A stretch of 64,000 nt of DNA from Modestobacter sp. DSM 44400 (GTDB lineage Bacteria; Actinomycetota; Actinomycetes; Mycobacteriales; Geodermatophilaceae): contig NZ_FNOZ01000010.1 of the NCBI RefSeq assembly GCF_900107175.1, forward strand, positions 1 to 64,000, given 5' to 3'. How positions within the stretch are numbered: position 1 is the first letter of the stretch; the number at the start of each line of letters is the position of its first letter. The notes under the pieces were generated by a model. It saw only the letters and a program-made list of their open reading frames with translations, ran no database searches and was not told the DNA's origin. This document shows positions 44,668-52,346 of the stretch, in pieces. Position numbers and translations under genes: made by a program.

Positions 44668-45324
44668 TCAGTCGCCTCTGACCTGCTCCCCGATGGAGGG
44701 GTCCTCGGCCCACTTCCGGTAGGGAATCCGGCGGATCTCCTTGACCTCGCCGATGGTCGACCACTCGTTGCCGCCCAGCCGGGCCAGCGGCCGCAGCTGA
44801 TCGATCCGGGCCCGACCGTCGCGGACGGCGGTCTCCCAGACCGACACGTGCACCACCCGCCCGAAGACGACGGTGCTGTCGCCCAGCCGCAGCGTCGAGT
44901 GCAGGGCGCACTCGAGCGAGACCGGGGACTGGGCCACCCGCGGCACGCTCACCGTGTCGCTGGGCTCCAGCCGCACCCCGGTGTGCTCGGCCTCGCTCTC
45001 CCCGGCGGGGAAGTCCGTGCCAGTCGCGTTCACCCGCTCGAAGAGCGCCTCGGGGGTCAGGTTGACGGTGAACTCTCCGGTGGCCTCCGCGTTGCGCAGC
45101 GAGTCCTTGCGGCCCACCGAGGTGAACTGCACGATCGGCGGGTCGACGCAGGCCACCGTGTAGAAGGAGTGCGGGGCCAGATTGTGCACGCCTTCGGCGG
45201 ACTGGGTGACCACCCAGGCGATCGGCCGGGGCACCACGACGGAGTTGAGCACGCGGTAGAAGGCGCCGGTGTCCATCTCGGCCGGGTCGAAGGAGACGCG
45301 CTGCGGGCTGCTCTGCACGGTCAC
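44668..45324 (-). CDS. Flavin reductase-like (FMN-binding split barrel) protein
   Basis: A 218-residue flavin-binding split-barrel protein: 'FYRVLNSVVVPRPIAWVVTQSAEGVHNLAPHSFY' and 'FTVNLTPEALFERVNATG', then 'VFGRVVHVSVWE'. These proteins use FMN and NAD(P)H as oxidoreductases or flavin suppliers. It lies 44 bp downstream of the UAG-containing thioredoxin-like gene on the same strand, so the two may form a redox operon. The GTG at 45324 is one of two close candidates (also 45318). Confidence 0.85.
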   Translation of the reverse strand: MTVQSSPQRVSFDPAEMDTGAFYRVLNSVVVPRPIAWVVTQSAEGVHNLAPHSFYTVACVDPPIVQFTSVGRKDSLRNAEATGEFTVNLTPEALFERVNATGTDFPAGESEAEHTGVRLEPSDTVSVPRVAQSPVSLECALHSTLRLGDSTVVFGRVVHVSVWETAVRDGRARIDQLRPLARLGGNEWSTIGEVKEIRRIPYRKWAEDPSIGEQVRGD

Positions 45325-45368
45325 CTGCCCATCGTCGTCCACGCCTCCCGGGGTGGCGCGGCCGGCTA

Positions 45369-46024
45369 CTACCGGTCCGGCGGGTGCTCGGCCCGCCACT
45401 CGTCGAACGCGCCGAGGAAGGACTCGGCCATCCGCTGCTCGGTGGCGAGCTGCTCGCGGTCCCGCTCGTCGACCATCCGTTCGCCCAGCGCCATCGTGTT
45501 GAAGCGGATGGCCCGGAAGTAGGTGATGAAGCTGGCGGGCCGGAACGCGCGCTTGGACGGCTGCGGTTCGACGCCGTCGGGAGCCCAGGGATCGGGCGTG
45601 GGCAGCGCCGGCAGGCCCAGTGCCTCCACCGCGCTCAGCACCGGTTCGTCGTCGACCCGGTCGGTGAAGTCCCGGGACAGCTCGCGGAATACCTCCCGGC
45701 CGTCCGGGGCCACGGCCAGCACGATCGACCGGAAGATCGAGGCATCGGTGTCCCAGGCGCCCAGCGGCTTGGCGAGCCGCTCGCCGTCGGGGTCACTGAC
45801 CCAGCGGAAGGGCAGGAACCACGTCCTGTTCATGGCGAGCTGGGCCTCGGGAGGGTCGACCGAGGCGAACACCACCTCGGTGCCGGCGGCGGACAGGCGG
45901 GACAGGGACCGGGCCAGGCGAACCGCCTGGCGCAGCAGTAGGGCTACCAATCGCCGCGCAGACCGACCAGTAGGAGGGCGGCGCGCTCGTCGGAACGCAG
46001 GGCGAGCAGGTCGTCGCTGTTCAT
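45369..46024 (-). CDS. Thioredoxin-like/AhpC-TSA-like protein with UAG at the CxxC (candidate selenoprotein)
   Basis: ATG 46024 opens 'MNSDDLLALRSDERAALLL VGLRGDW', then TAG (45946-45944), then PYC. This is the D-W-C-P-Y-C active site of a thioredoxin-fold redoxin with UAG in place of the first, nucleophilic cysteine. The rest ('LRQAVRLARSLSRLSAAGTEVVFASVDPPEAQLAMNRTWFLPFRWVSDPDGERLAK' to TGA at 45369) is conserved but one base out of frame: the sequence reads TACTGCTGCGCC where TACTGC-C-TGCGCC is expected. A perfect hairpin with a GGU at its apex follows the TAG, as in bacterial SECIS elements. About 218 residues. It is probably a Sec-x-x-Cys thiol oxidoreductase, provided the single-base shift is an error or is tolerated. 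Confidence 0.75.
45913..45931 (-). promoter_or_regulatory. SECIS-like hairpin after UAG (thioredoxin-like gene)
   Basis: On the mRNA strand, GCCAGGCG (45931-45924) and CGCCTGGC (45920-45913) form a perfect 8-bp stem with loop GUU; opening the top pair gives loop GGUUC. The GGU lies 20-22 nt after the UAG (21-23 if the apparently missing base is restored). Stem length, spacing and apical GU match the minimal bacterial SECIS recognised by SelB. Confidence 0.7.
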
Positions 46025-46104
46025 CCCCCGACGGTAGGGGCGCCGCGGCCACCCTGCAGGTCGGAACGCGGCGACCTGCACCGGAGCCGGCCACGCGCCG
46101 GCGA

Positions 46105-46956
46105 TCAGGAGCGGCGCGCGTCCCGCAGTTCCAGCGTGCAGCACTTGACGCTGCCGCCGGCCTTGAGCAGCTCGGACAGGTCGACGCCGATGGGCAGCCA
46201 GCCGCGCTCGGCCAGCTGGGCGCTCAGCGCGCCCGCGGCGCTGGGGAGCACGACGTGCCGGCCGTCGGAGACCGCGTTCAGCCCCAGCACGGCCGCGTCG
46301 GCCTCGCTCGCCTCGACGGAGTCGGGGAACAGCGTGCGGACGACGCCCTGGCTGCCCGGGCTGAAGGCGCCGGGGTACCAGGCGATGGTGTGGTCGTCCA
46401 GGACGGCCACGGCGGTGTCCAGGTGGTAGAAGCGCGGGTCGGCGAGCTCCAGGGTGATCACCGGGCGGCCGAAGAACTCCTGTGCCTCACGGTGGGCGGC
46501 GACGTCGGTGCGGAAGCCGGTCCCGGCCAGCACGAGGTCTCCGACGACCAGGAAGTCGCCCTCGCCCTCGTTGACGTGCCGCGGGATGTGCACGTCGGCG
46601 TACCCCGCCCGCTGCAGGAAGACGCGGTGCAGCTCCGCCTCGCGCTGCCGTTCGGGGTGGGCGAAGGAGGCGCCGAAGGCCCGGCCGTCCAGCACCAGCG
46701 CGCCGTTGGCGGCGAACACCATGTCGGGCAGGTCGGCGGCCGGGGTCAGGACGTCGACCCGGTGGCCGAGGCGCTCGTAGACGGCCACGAGCTCGCCCCA
46801 CTGGCGGAGTGCGAGGTCGAGGTCGACCGGGCCGCCGGGCCGCATCCACGGGTTGATCGCGTACCGGACGTCGAAGTGGGTGGGCGGGCACATGACGTAG
46901 TGCCGAGGGCGGGCGACCCGTTCGAGGGCGGGCGCGGGCAGGGTGGCGGTGGACAC
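46105..46956 (-). CDS. Dimethylarginine dimethylaminohydrolase-family amidinohydrolase
   Basis: A 283-residue pentein-fold hydrolase: 'RHYVMCPPTHFDVRYAINPWM', 'DMVFAANGALVLDG', 'HVNEGEGDFLVVGDLVLAGTGFRT', 'DPRFYHLDTAVAVLDD' (catalytic His) and C-terminal 'GGSVKCCTLEL' (nucleophile Cys). Members hydrolyse methylarginines to citrulline or act on related guanidines; many Actinobacteria pair them with ornithine aminotransferase and an Lrp regulator. The Lrp gene is divergent here but no aminotransferase is adjacent. The start is GTG 46956. It may be the first gene of an operon with the UAG redoxin and flavin reductase. Confidence 0.88.
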   Translation of the reverse strand: MSTATLPAPALERVARPRHYVMCPPTHFDVRYAINPWMRPGGPVDLDLALRQWGELVAVYERLGHRVDVLTPAADLPDMVFAANGALVLDGRAFGASFAHPERQREAELHRVFLQRAGYADVHIPRHVNEGEGDFLVVGDLVLAGTGFRTDVAAHREAQEFFGRPVITLELADPRFYHLDTAVAVLDDHTIAWYPGAFSPGSQGVVRTLFPDSVEASEADAAVLGLNAVSDGRHVVLPSAAGALSAQLAERGWLPIGVDLSELLKAGGSVKCCTLELRDARRS

Positions 46957-47030
46957 GGCGACTCCGGGCAGAGCAGGGCTGGGGGCACTGGGAACGCTAG
47001 GGCCGCGACTACGCGCAGTCGATCCCTCGA

Positions 47031-47082
47031 TGTTGCGCGCTCGCGGTGATCCGTTGCGTCTGGTGGGTGTCGAGCGCAACAT
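47031..47082. promoter_or_regulatory. Inverted repeats between ddaH-like and lrp genes
   Basis: TGTTGCGC (47031-47038) and GCGCAACA (47075-47082) are perfect inverted arms, with another GTTGCG between them (near 47053). The distal arm touches the Lrp-family start codon. Repeated half-sites of this kind suit an Lrp/AsnC octamer controlling both divergent genes. Confidence 0.5.
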
Positions 47083-47536
47083 GTGTGGCGTGAGTATCGT
47101 CGACGACATCGACCGCGGCATCGTGGCCTTCCTCCGGCGGGACGGGCGCGCGACCTTCGCCGAGATCGGGGCGGCGGTGGGCCTGTCGGCCCCGGCGACC
47201 AAGCGCCGGGTGGACCGGCTGGTCGCCGACGGCGCGATCAGCGGGTTCACCGCGATCGTCGACCCGCACGCGCTCGGCTGGGACACCGAGGCCTACGTCG
47301 AGGTCGCCTACAACGGGGTGGTCTCGCCGTCGCGGCTGCGGGCGGACTACACGGGGATCGCCGAGGTGGTCAGCGCCTGGACGGTGTCGGGCGTCGCCGA
47401 TGCCGTGGTGCACGTGCTGGCCCGCGACGTGCGGCACCTGGAGGAGACGATCCAGCGGATCCGCGGGCTGCCGGACGTGACCGGCACGCAGACCGAGATC
47501 GTGCTGTCGCGGCTGTTCCAGCGCAGCCCGGACTGA
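47081..47536 (+). CDS. Lrp/AsnC-family transcriptional regulator
   Basis: A 151-residue regulator: an N-terminal helix-turn-helix ('DIDRGIVAFLRRDGRATFAEIGAAVGLSAPATKRRVDRLVADGAI') and a C-terminal RAM ligand-binding domain ('AYVEVAYNGVVSPSRLRADYTGIAEVVSAWTVSGVADAVVHVLARD'). By position it probably controls the divergent amidinohydrolase gene in response to an amino acid, perhaps arginine-related. The start may be ATG 47081 or GTG 47090; the first lies within the inverted repeat. Confidence 0.92.
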   Translation: MCGVSIVDDIDRGIVAFLRRDGRATFAEIGAAVGLSAPATKRRVDRLVADGAISGFTAIVDPHALGWDTEAYVEVAYNGVVSPSRLRADYTGIAEVVSAWTVSGVADAVVHVLARDVRHLEETIQRIRGLPDVTGTQTEIVLSRLFQRSPD

Positions 47537-47556
47537 GCCCGGCGGGCTCGCGCGGG

Positions 47557-48687
47557 TCAGCCGTGATGGGAGCCGGGGCCGGGGAGCGGCCGGCCACGCC
47601 ACTGCAGCTCGCCGCGTCGCCGCCCGTGCAGTGACCGGGCGACGAGCACGTCGAGGAGCAGCACGGAGGCCGGGTGCGCCAGCGCATCGGGCCAGACCCG
47701 CCCGCCCGTGCCGGCGGCGGTCACCGCCCGGCCGGCGACGCCCGCGGCGTAGCCGACCAGCCCGGCACGGGAGCCGGTGAGGGCGGCCAGCGGCGGGAGC
47801 AGCCACACCGTGCTCAGCACCAGCGCCGCCACGGCCGCGGCCGCGGGCCGGCCACCGACGGCCGACCACAGCGACTTGGCGTAGCCGTCCCGGACGCCGG
47901 GCCAGTCGTCGTACATCCGGCAGGCGGCCAGTGTGGAACCGTCCACGACGACGCCGCGCCCACCGGATGCCTTGACCGCACGCAGCAGCGCGACATCCTC
48001 GATCACCTCGCCGCGCACGGCTGAATGCCCGCCGGCCCGGGCGTAGGCGGCGGCGCGCACCACCAGGAACTGGCCGTTGGCGGCGGCGAGCGAGGGGCGC
48101 GCGGAGCGCTCGGCCAGCCGCAGCGGCAGCAGCGTGGCCCACAACCACTGCTGCAGTGGCTGCACCAGGCGCTCGGCTCCGCTGCCGGCCAGCTGCCGCG
48201 GCCATGGCGACACCAGGTCCAGGTCGTGGGCCCGCAGCAACGCGACGGCCGACGCGAGCGCGTCGGGCATCAGTCGCACGTCGGCGTCCAGGAAGACCAG
48301 CACCTCGGCGTCCCCGGCCGCGGCGGCGCCCTGCGCGCAGGCGTTCGGTTTGCCCAGCCAGCCCGGGCCCGGCGGCGTCCCGCGCAGCAGCTGGACCCGC
48401 GGGTCACCGACGGCGGCGACCAGGTCGGCCGTGCCGTCGGTGGAGCCGTCGTCGACGACCAGGACCTGCAGGTCGGGCACGCCGCGCTGGTCGAGCACCG
48501 CGGCCAGGCAGTCGGTCACGTGCTCGGCCTCGTCCCGGACCGGCAGGACGGCGGCCACCCGGCCGGTCACCGCCGGCGCCGGGACGACGGGCCGGCGCAG
48601 CAGCCGGGTGTTCACCGCGGCGTGCAGCGCCCCGGCCACCGACAGGCCCGCGCAGGCCCGGACCAGACCGCGTCCCCAGCGCCTCAC
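47557..48687 (-). CDS. Glycosyltransferase family 2, carotenoid-associated
   Basis: A 376-residue GT-A glycosyltransferase. 'AAVLPVRDEAEHVTDCLAAVL' and 'VLVVDDGSTDGTADLV' bind the nucleotide sugar, 'VLVFLDADVRLMPDALASAV' holds the DxD, 'EVIEDVALLRAVKASGGRG' supplies the base, and 'VQPLQQWLWATLLPL' fits the QxxRW-like region. Two or three C-terminal membrane helices follow. The GTG start overlaps the CruF-like gene by four bases, and the CrtO/CrtI-like gene precedes that. It probably glycosylates a hydroxylated carotenoid (CruC/CruG-type role). Confidence 0.85.
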   Translation of the reverse strand: MRRWGRGLVRACAGLSVAGALHAAVNTRLLRRPVVPAPAVTGRVAAVLPVRDEAEHVTDCLAAVLDQRGVPDLQVLVVDDGSTDGTADLVAAVGDPRVQLLRGTPPGPGWLGKPNACAQGAAAAGDAEVLVFLDADVRLMPDALASAVALLRAHDLDLVSPWPRQLAGSGAERLVQPLQQWLWATLLPLRLAERSARPSLAAANGQFLVVRAAAYARAGGHSAVRGEVIEDVALLRAVKASGGRGVVVDGSTLAACRMYDDWPGVRDGYAKSLWSAVGGRPAAAAVAALVLSTVWLLPPLAALTGSRAGLVGYAAGVAGRAVTAAGTGGRVWPDALAHPASVLLLDVLVARSLHGRRRGELQWRGRPLPGPGSHHG

Positions 48688-49520
48688 CGGCCGTGGGCCC
48701 AGCGGCGTGTGCTGATCCCGAGCGCGACCACGACCGGCACCGACAGCAGCGCCCCCCAGGCCGCCGACCCGGGCAGCCCGAGCCAGCCGGCGTGCGCCAG
48801 CGCTCCGCCCAGCGTCATCCAGCCGAGCACCAGCAGCGGCGGGCCGTCGCCGGCGGTGGGTGCCGGGGGCGCTGCCGGGATGGCCGTCCGGGCGACCAGC
48901 GCGTCGAGCAGGGGCATAAGTACCAGCCCGGCCAGCAGCCAGCCGGCGAGGTTGGTCAGCGGGACCGTGTCGATGCCGGGCAGCCCCGGGGTCGGATGCT
49001 TCCAGCGCCAGTAGCCGGCCTGCACCATCTGCGGGTCCAGCACGACGTCCCAGGCGGCGAAGACGTAGGCGGCGACGAGCACCCGCAGCAACGGACGGCG
49101 GCCGGCCCGGACCCGGGCGGTCAGCCGGACGGCCAGCACCCAGCTGGGCCAGGCCATCATCAGCCAGGCCAGCGGCACCAGGAACGGGACGCCGACAACC
49201 GTCGGTCCCAGCGCATCGCTGTAGGAGTACTCGCCGTAGGGGAAGCCGGTGGACAGGCCGAGGGCCTCGGCGAACACCGCGACCCCCGCCACGGTGACCA
49301 GCACGCCCAGCCCGGTGCGCCACCCGCGGCCGACCGTGGCGGCGACGATCGAGACGCCGGCGCCCAGCAGCACGATCGACCAGCTCACCGCGTCGCGCGC
49401 CGCGCCGTCGGTCAGCGGATAGGCGATGGCGGTGAGCACGACGGCGCCGGCGAGCACCCAGGGCAGCACGCGCGCCCGAAAGGCTCCGGTCCGGACAGCC
49501 GGTGCCGCCACGCTGGTCAT
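48684..49520 (-). CDS. Carotenoid 1',2'-hydratase-like membrane protein (CruF family)
   Basis: A 278-residue polytopic membrane protein of the CruF/DUF422 family, with 'GFPYGEYSYSDALGPTVVGVPFLVPLAWLMMAWPSW' and 'AAWDVVLDPQMVQAGYWRWK', the two conserved blocks with acidic and His/Trp residues. CruF adds water to the terminal psi-end double bond of acyclic or monocyclic carotenoids, creating the hydroxyl used for glycosylation. It overlaps both neighbours by four bases. This suggests a monocyclic or acyclic 1'-hydroxy carotenoid glycoside as product. Confidence 0.85.
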   Translation of the reverse strand: MTSVAAPAVRTGAFRARVLPWVLAGAVVLTAIAYPLTDGAARDAVSWSIVLLGAGVSIVAATVGRGWRTGLGVLVTVAGVAVFAEALGLSTGFPYGEYSYSDALGPTVVGVPFLVPLAWLMMAWPSWVLAVRLTARVRAGRRPLLRVLVAAYVFAAWDVVLDPQMVQAGYWRWKHPTPGLPGIDTVPLTNLAGWLLAGLVLMPLLDALVARTAIPAAPPAPTAGDGPPLLVLGWMTLGGALAHAGWLGLPGSAAWGALLSVPVVVALGISTRRWAHGR

Positions 49521-51163
49521 CGCCGGCGGAGCCCGCGCAGTCGCCGTCCGAGCTCGGCCCGGGCGCGGGCGGCCGCCGTCCGGTCGGCGAGCACCACGCG
49601 CGCCGCGGTCCGGCCGGAGTTGCCCGAGACCCCGCCGCCGGGGTGCGTGGAGGCGCCGGTCAGGTAGAGCCCCGCCAGCCCGGGGACACGGTGGCCGGAC
49701 AGTGCTGGCGTCGGCCGGAAGGCGAACATGCTGGCCAGCCCCATCTCCACGTGCATGACGTTGCCACGGGGCAGGGACAGTTCCCGCTCCAGCTGCAGCG
49801 GGGTCTGCACGTACAGCTGCTGTACCGAGGCGGCGAAGCCAGGTGCGTACCGGTCGACGGCGGCGATCAGCTGCCGCGCGGCCGGTTCGGCCAGCGCGTC
49901 CCAGTCACCCCCGTCGGCGAGGGTGTACGGATACCACTGCCCCCAGACGGTGACCACGTGCTGACCGGCGGGGGCGAGTGTCGGATCGCTCGCGCTGAAG
50001 GACATGGCCAGCGGCACCGGCTCCCGCGGCAGTTCGCCGGCCTGCCAGTCGCCGTGCGCGCGGGCCAGCTGCGCCCGGTCGGTGCACAGCAGTTGCAGTC
50101 CATGTAACGCCTCGTCGCCGACCGCGCCCGGATAGGCCGGCAGCGCGTCGGTCAGCGCCCGCACGACCAGGCCGAAGCCATTGCCCACCGGCGGGTCGGC
50201 ATCGGCCAGCGCGGGGGGTGCGTCGTCCCCGGCCAGCGCCCGGGTGGCCAGCAGGTGGCAGGCGGCCACCACGATCGGCGCGGGAATCCGCCGTCCGGAG
50301 ACGGTCTGCACGCCGACGACCCGGCGCTCCCCGGGAGGGCCCTCGACGAGCAGTCGCGCAGCGCCGTCGCCCAGGGTGACCCGGCCGCCGTCGGCGGCCA
50401 GTCGCGCGGCCAGCGCCTGGGTCAACCCGCCGGACCCACCGACCGGGTGGCCGGGCGGAACGTCGTGCAGCAGCGCGACCCAGCCGACCATCGCCGCCGT
50501 GCCGGGCTCAGACATCGGCGGCCCCGACTGGGCGCCGAACCAGGCCAGCGCGGCCTTGAGCCGCTCACTGGTGAACCAGCGGTCGAGCAGTGCGTCGCCG
50601 GAGCCGAGGAAGTCGGTGGCGATCTCGCCGCCGGGGGTTCGGGGCTGCCCGCGCCGGGGTGCGCCGACCGGCCAGAGGTGCCGGACCAGCCGGGCCGGGC
50701 TGGGCCGGTCGCCGAAGGCCCGGACGACGGCGGCGCTGCGGGGGCCCCAGACCTGGACGAACCGCCGGTAGGCCGCGGCGTCGGCCGGACCGCAGGCAGC
50801 CTCGATCGAGGCGCAGGTGGCGTCCAGGTCGACGGAGAAGACCAGCGGCCGGCCGGCCGGTCCCGGATGACCCGGCGTGGGTGCGGGGGCGAAGCCCCAG
50901 GGATCGCAGTCGAGGTAGCGCAGGCCGTACCGCTCGAGTTCGAGCTCCTCGACGACCCCGCTGTGCCGGATGATCACGTGCGCGCTGGAGCCGCGGTCGA
51001 CCCGCACGCCCGGCCAGCGCTCGACGGTGGAGACCGCGCCGCCGAGCACCTCGTCGGACTCCACGACCTCCACCCGCAGCCCGGCCCGGGCCAGGTGGCA
51101 GGCGGCGACCAGCCCGTTGTGCCCGGCGCCGACGACGACGGCGTCGACGGCGGTGGGCCCCAT
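49517..51163 (-). CDS. CrtO/CrtI-like carotenoid oxidoreductase
   Basis: A 548-residue FAD/NAD(P)-binding protein of the phytoene-desaturase superfamily: 'VVVGAGHNGLVAACHLARAGLRVEVVES' at the N-terminus and 'GLAGLYLTGASTHPGGGVSGNSGRTAARVVL' at the C-terminus. The latter resembles CrtO-type beta-carotene ketolases or CrtD-type 3,4-desaturases more than CrtI. It is the first gene of the CruF-glycosyltransferase operon, so it likely ketolates or desaturates the end group before hydration and glycosylation. Which of these cannot be decided from sequence alone. Confidence 0.85.
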   Translation of the reverse strand: MGPTAVDAVVVGAGHNGLVAACHLARAGLRVEVVESDEVLGGAVSTVERWPGVRVDRGSSAHVIIRHSGVVEELELERYGLRYLDCDPWGFAPAPTPGHPGPAGRPLVFSVDLDATCASIEAACGPADAAAYRRFVQVWGPRSAAVVRAFGDRPSPARLVRHLWPVGAPRRGQPRTPGGEIATDFLGSGDALLDRWFTSERLKAALAWFGAQSGPPMSEPGTAAMVGWVALLHDVPPGHPVGGSGGLTQALAARLAADGGRVTLGDGAARLLVEGPPGERRVVGVQTVSGRRIPAPIVVAACHLLATRALAGDDAPPALADADPPVGNGFGLVVRALTDALPAYPGAVGDEALHGLQLLCTDRAQLARAHGDWQAGELPREPVPLAMSFSASDPTLAPAGQHVVTVWGQWYPYTLADGGDWDALAEPAARQLIAAVDRYAPGFAASVQQLYVQTPLQLERELSLPRGNVMHVEMGLASMFAFRPTPALSGHRVPGLAGLYLTGASTHPGGGVSGNSGRTAARVVLADRTAAARARAELGRRLRGLRRR

Positions 51164-51171
51164 GACGGTGA

Positions 51172-51753
51172 TCAGTCCCTCGGCGACGGTGGGCGGAGCG
51201 GCAGCCGGACGCCGAGGATGGCGAAGGGGCGGGCATCGCCGGGGAAGTGGTAGCCGCGGGCCAGGTCGACGAAGCCGTCAGCGCGGTAGAGCCGGAACGC
51301 CTTGGTGTCGGTGTCCGGGGTGCTCAGCAGCGCGGCCGGCTGGTCGAGGTCCTCCAGCAGGGCGTGCAGCAACTGGCGGCCCAGGCCCCGGCTCTGCTGG
51401 TCGGGGAGCACATGCAGCTCACACACCTCGAAGGCGCCGGGCAGCCACTGCTTGACGGTGCGCCGGTCCAGCGCCTGGCGGACCTGGTCGTGCCACCACT
51501 GACCGGAGGCGACCAGATAGCCGTAGCCGAATCCGACCAGCCGTTCGCCGCCCTCCGGGGTCTCGACGAACGCGCCGACGGCGCGAAAACCCTCCCGCTC
51601 GGTGTGCTGGATCGCGTAGCCGTACCGGCCGGCGACGACGGAGTCGCCGTAGCCCATCGCCGCGCCGTAGATGGCCAGCACCTCGTGCAGGTGGTCACGC
51701 ATCCAGGGGGTCGGCAGGCTGGTGACCCGGGTCGCCGGTGCCGTGCCGGTCAT
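51172..51753 (-). CDS. GNAT-family N-acetyltransferase
   Basis: A 193-residue acetyltransferase with the acetyl-CoA loop 'VLPDQQSRGLGRQLLHALLED' (Q-x-x-G-x-G) and 'AFRLYRADGFVDL' in the last strand-helix. The start ATG 51753 overlaps the stop of the YbaK gene by four bases. It ends 9 bp before the CrtO/CrtI-like start on the same strand. The substrate is unknown. Confidence 0.87.
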   Translation of the reverse strand: MTGTAPATRVTSLPTPWMRDHLHEVLAIYGAAMGYGDSVVAGRYGYAIQHTEREGFRAVGAFVETPEGGERLVGFGYGYLVASGQWWHDQVRQALDRRTVKQWLPGAFEVCELHVLPDQQSRGLGRQLLHALLEDLDQPAALLSTPDTDTKAFRLYRADGFVDLARGYHFPGDARPFAILGVRLPLRPPSPRD

Positions 51754-52274
51754 CGGGCAGCCACCTGCGGCTCGTCCACCGGCGGGCCGACCGGGCCCGG
51801 ACCGACCTCGGCCGGGGTGCCGGCGGTCAGGCGCAGCAGCTCGTCGTAGGTGGTGGGGAAGACGGCGTGCGGATGGCCTGCGGCGGCCCACACCCGCTCG
51901 TGGCGGACCAGCTCGACGTCGACCAGTGTGCCGATCGGCGCCGGATGGCCGATCGGTGCGACCCCGCCGATGGCCTGGCCGGTGTGCCGGCGGACGAAGT
52001 CGGGAGTCGCCCGAGTGATCCGGGCGACACCCAGCAGCGCGGCGACTGCGGCCTCGTCGACCCGGTGGGCGCCGCTGGCGAGGACGAGGAGGGGCTCGCC
52101 GTCGACGTCGAAGACCAGGCTGTTGGCGATGGCGCCCACCGCGACGCCGAGCTGCGCGGCGGCCGTGGCGGCGGTGCGGGCGCTGTCGGGGAGCTCGCGC
52201 ACCTGGCCGGGAGCGCCGGCCGCACGCAGCAGTCGCGTGACCTCGGCGACCCTGGGGTGTTCCGACGGGGGCAT
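51750..52274 (-). CDS. YbaK/EbsC-family aminoacyl-tRNA editing protein
   Basis: A 174-residue YbaK-fold protein: 'RTAATAAAQLGVAVGAIANSLVFDVDGEPLLVLASG', 'RHTGQAIGGVAPIGHPAPIGTLVDVEL' and 'AAGHPHAVFPTTYDELLRLT'. Family members hydrolyse mischarged Cys- or Ala-tRNA(Pro). It is the first gene of a coupled pair with the acetyltransferase. The length is normal for the family. Confidence 0.9.
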   Translation of the reverse strand: MPPSEHPRVAEVTRLLRAAGAPGQVRELPDSARTAATAAAQLGVAVGAIANSLVFDVDGEPLLVLASGAHRVDEAAVAALLGVARITRATPDFVRRHTGQAIGGVAPIGHPAPIGTLVDVELVRHERVWAAAGHPHAVFPTTYDELLRLTAGTPAEVGPGPVGPPVDEPQVAAR

Positions 52275-52346
52275 GCCCGGATCCTTCCACCGGCACTGGG
52301 CGCGTGCCGCACCCGGTTCACCTGCCCGCTTGCGGGACTGCTGCTC

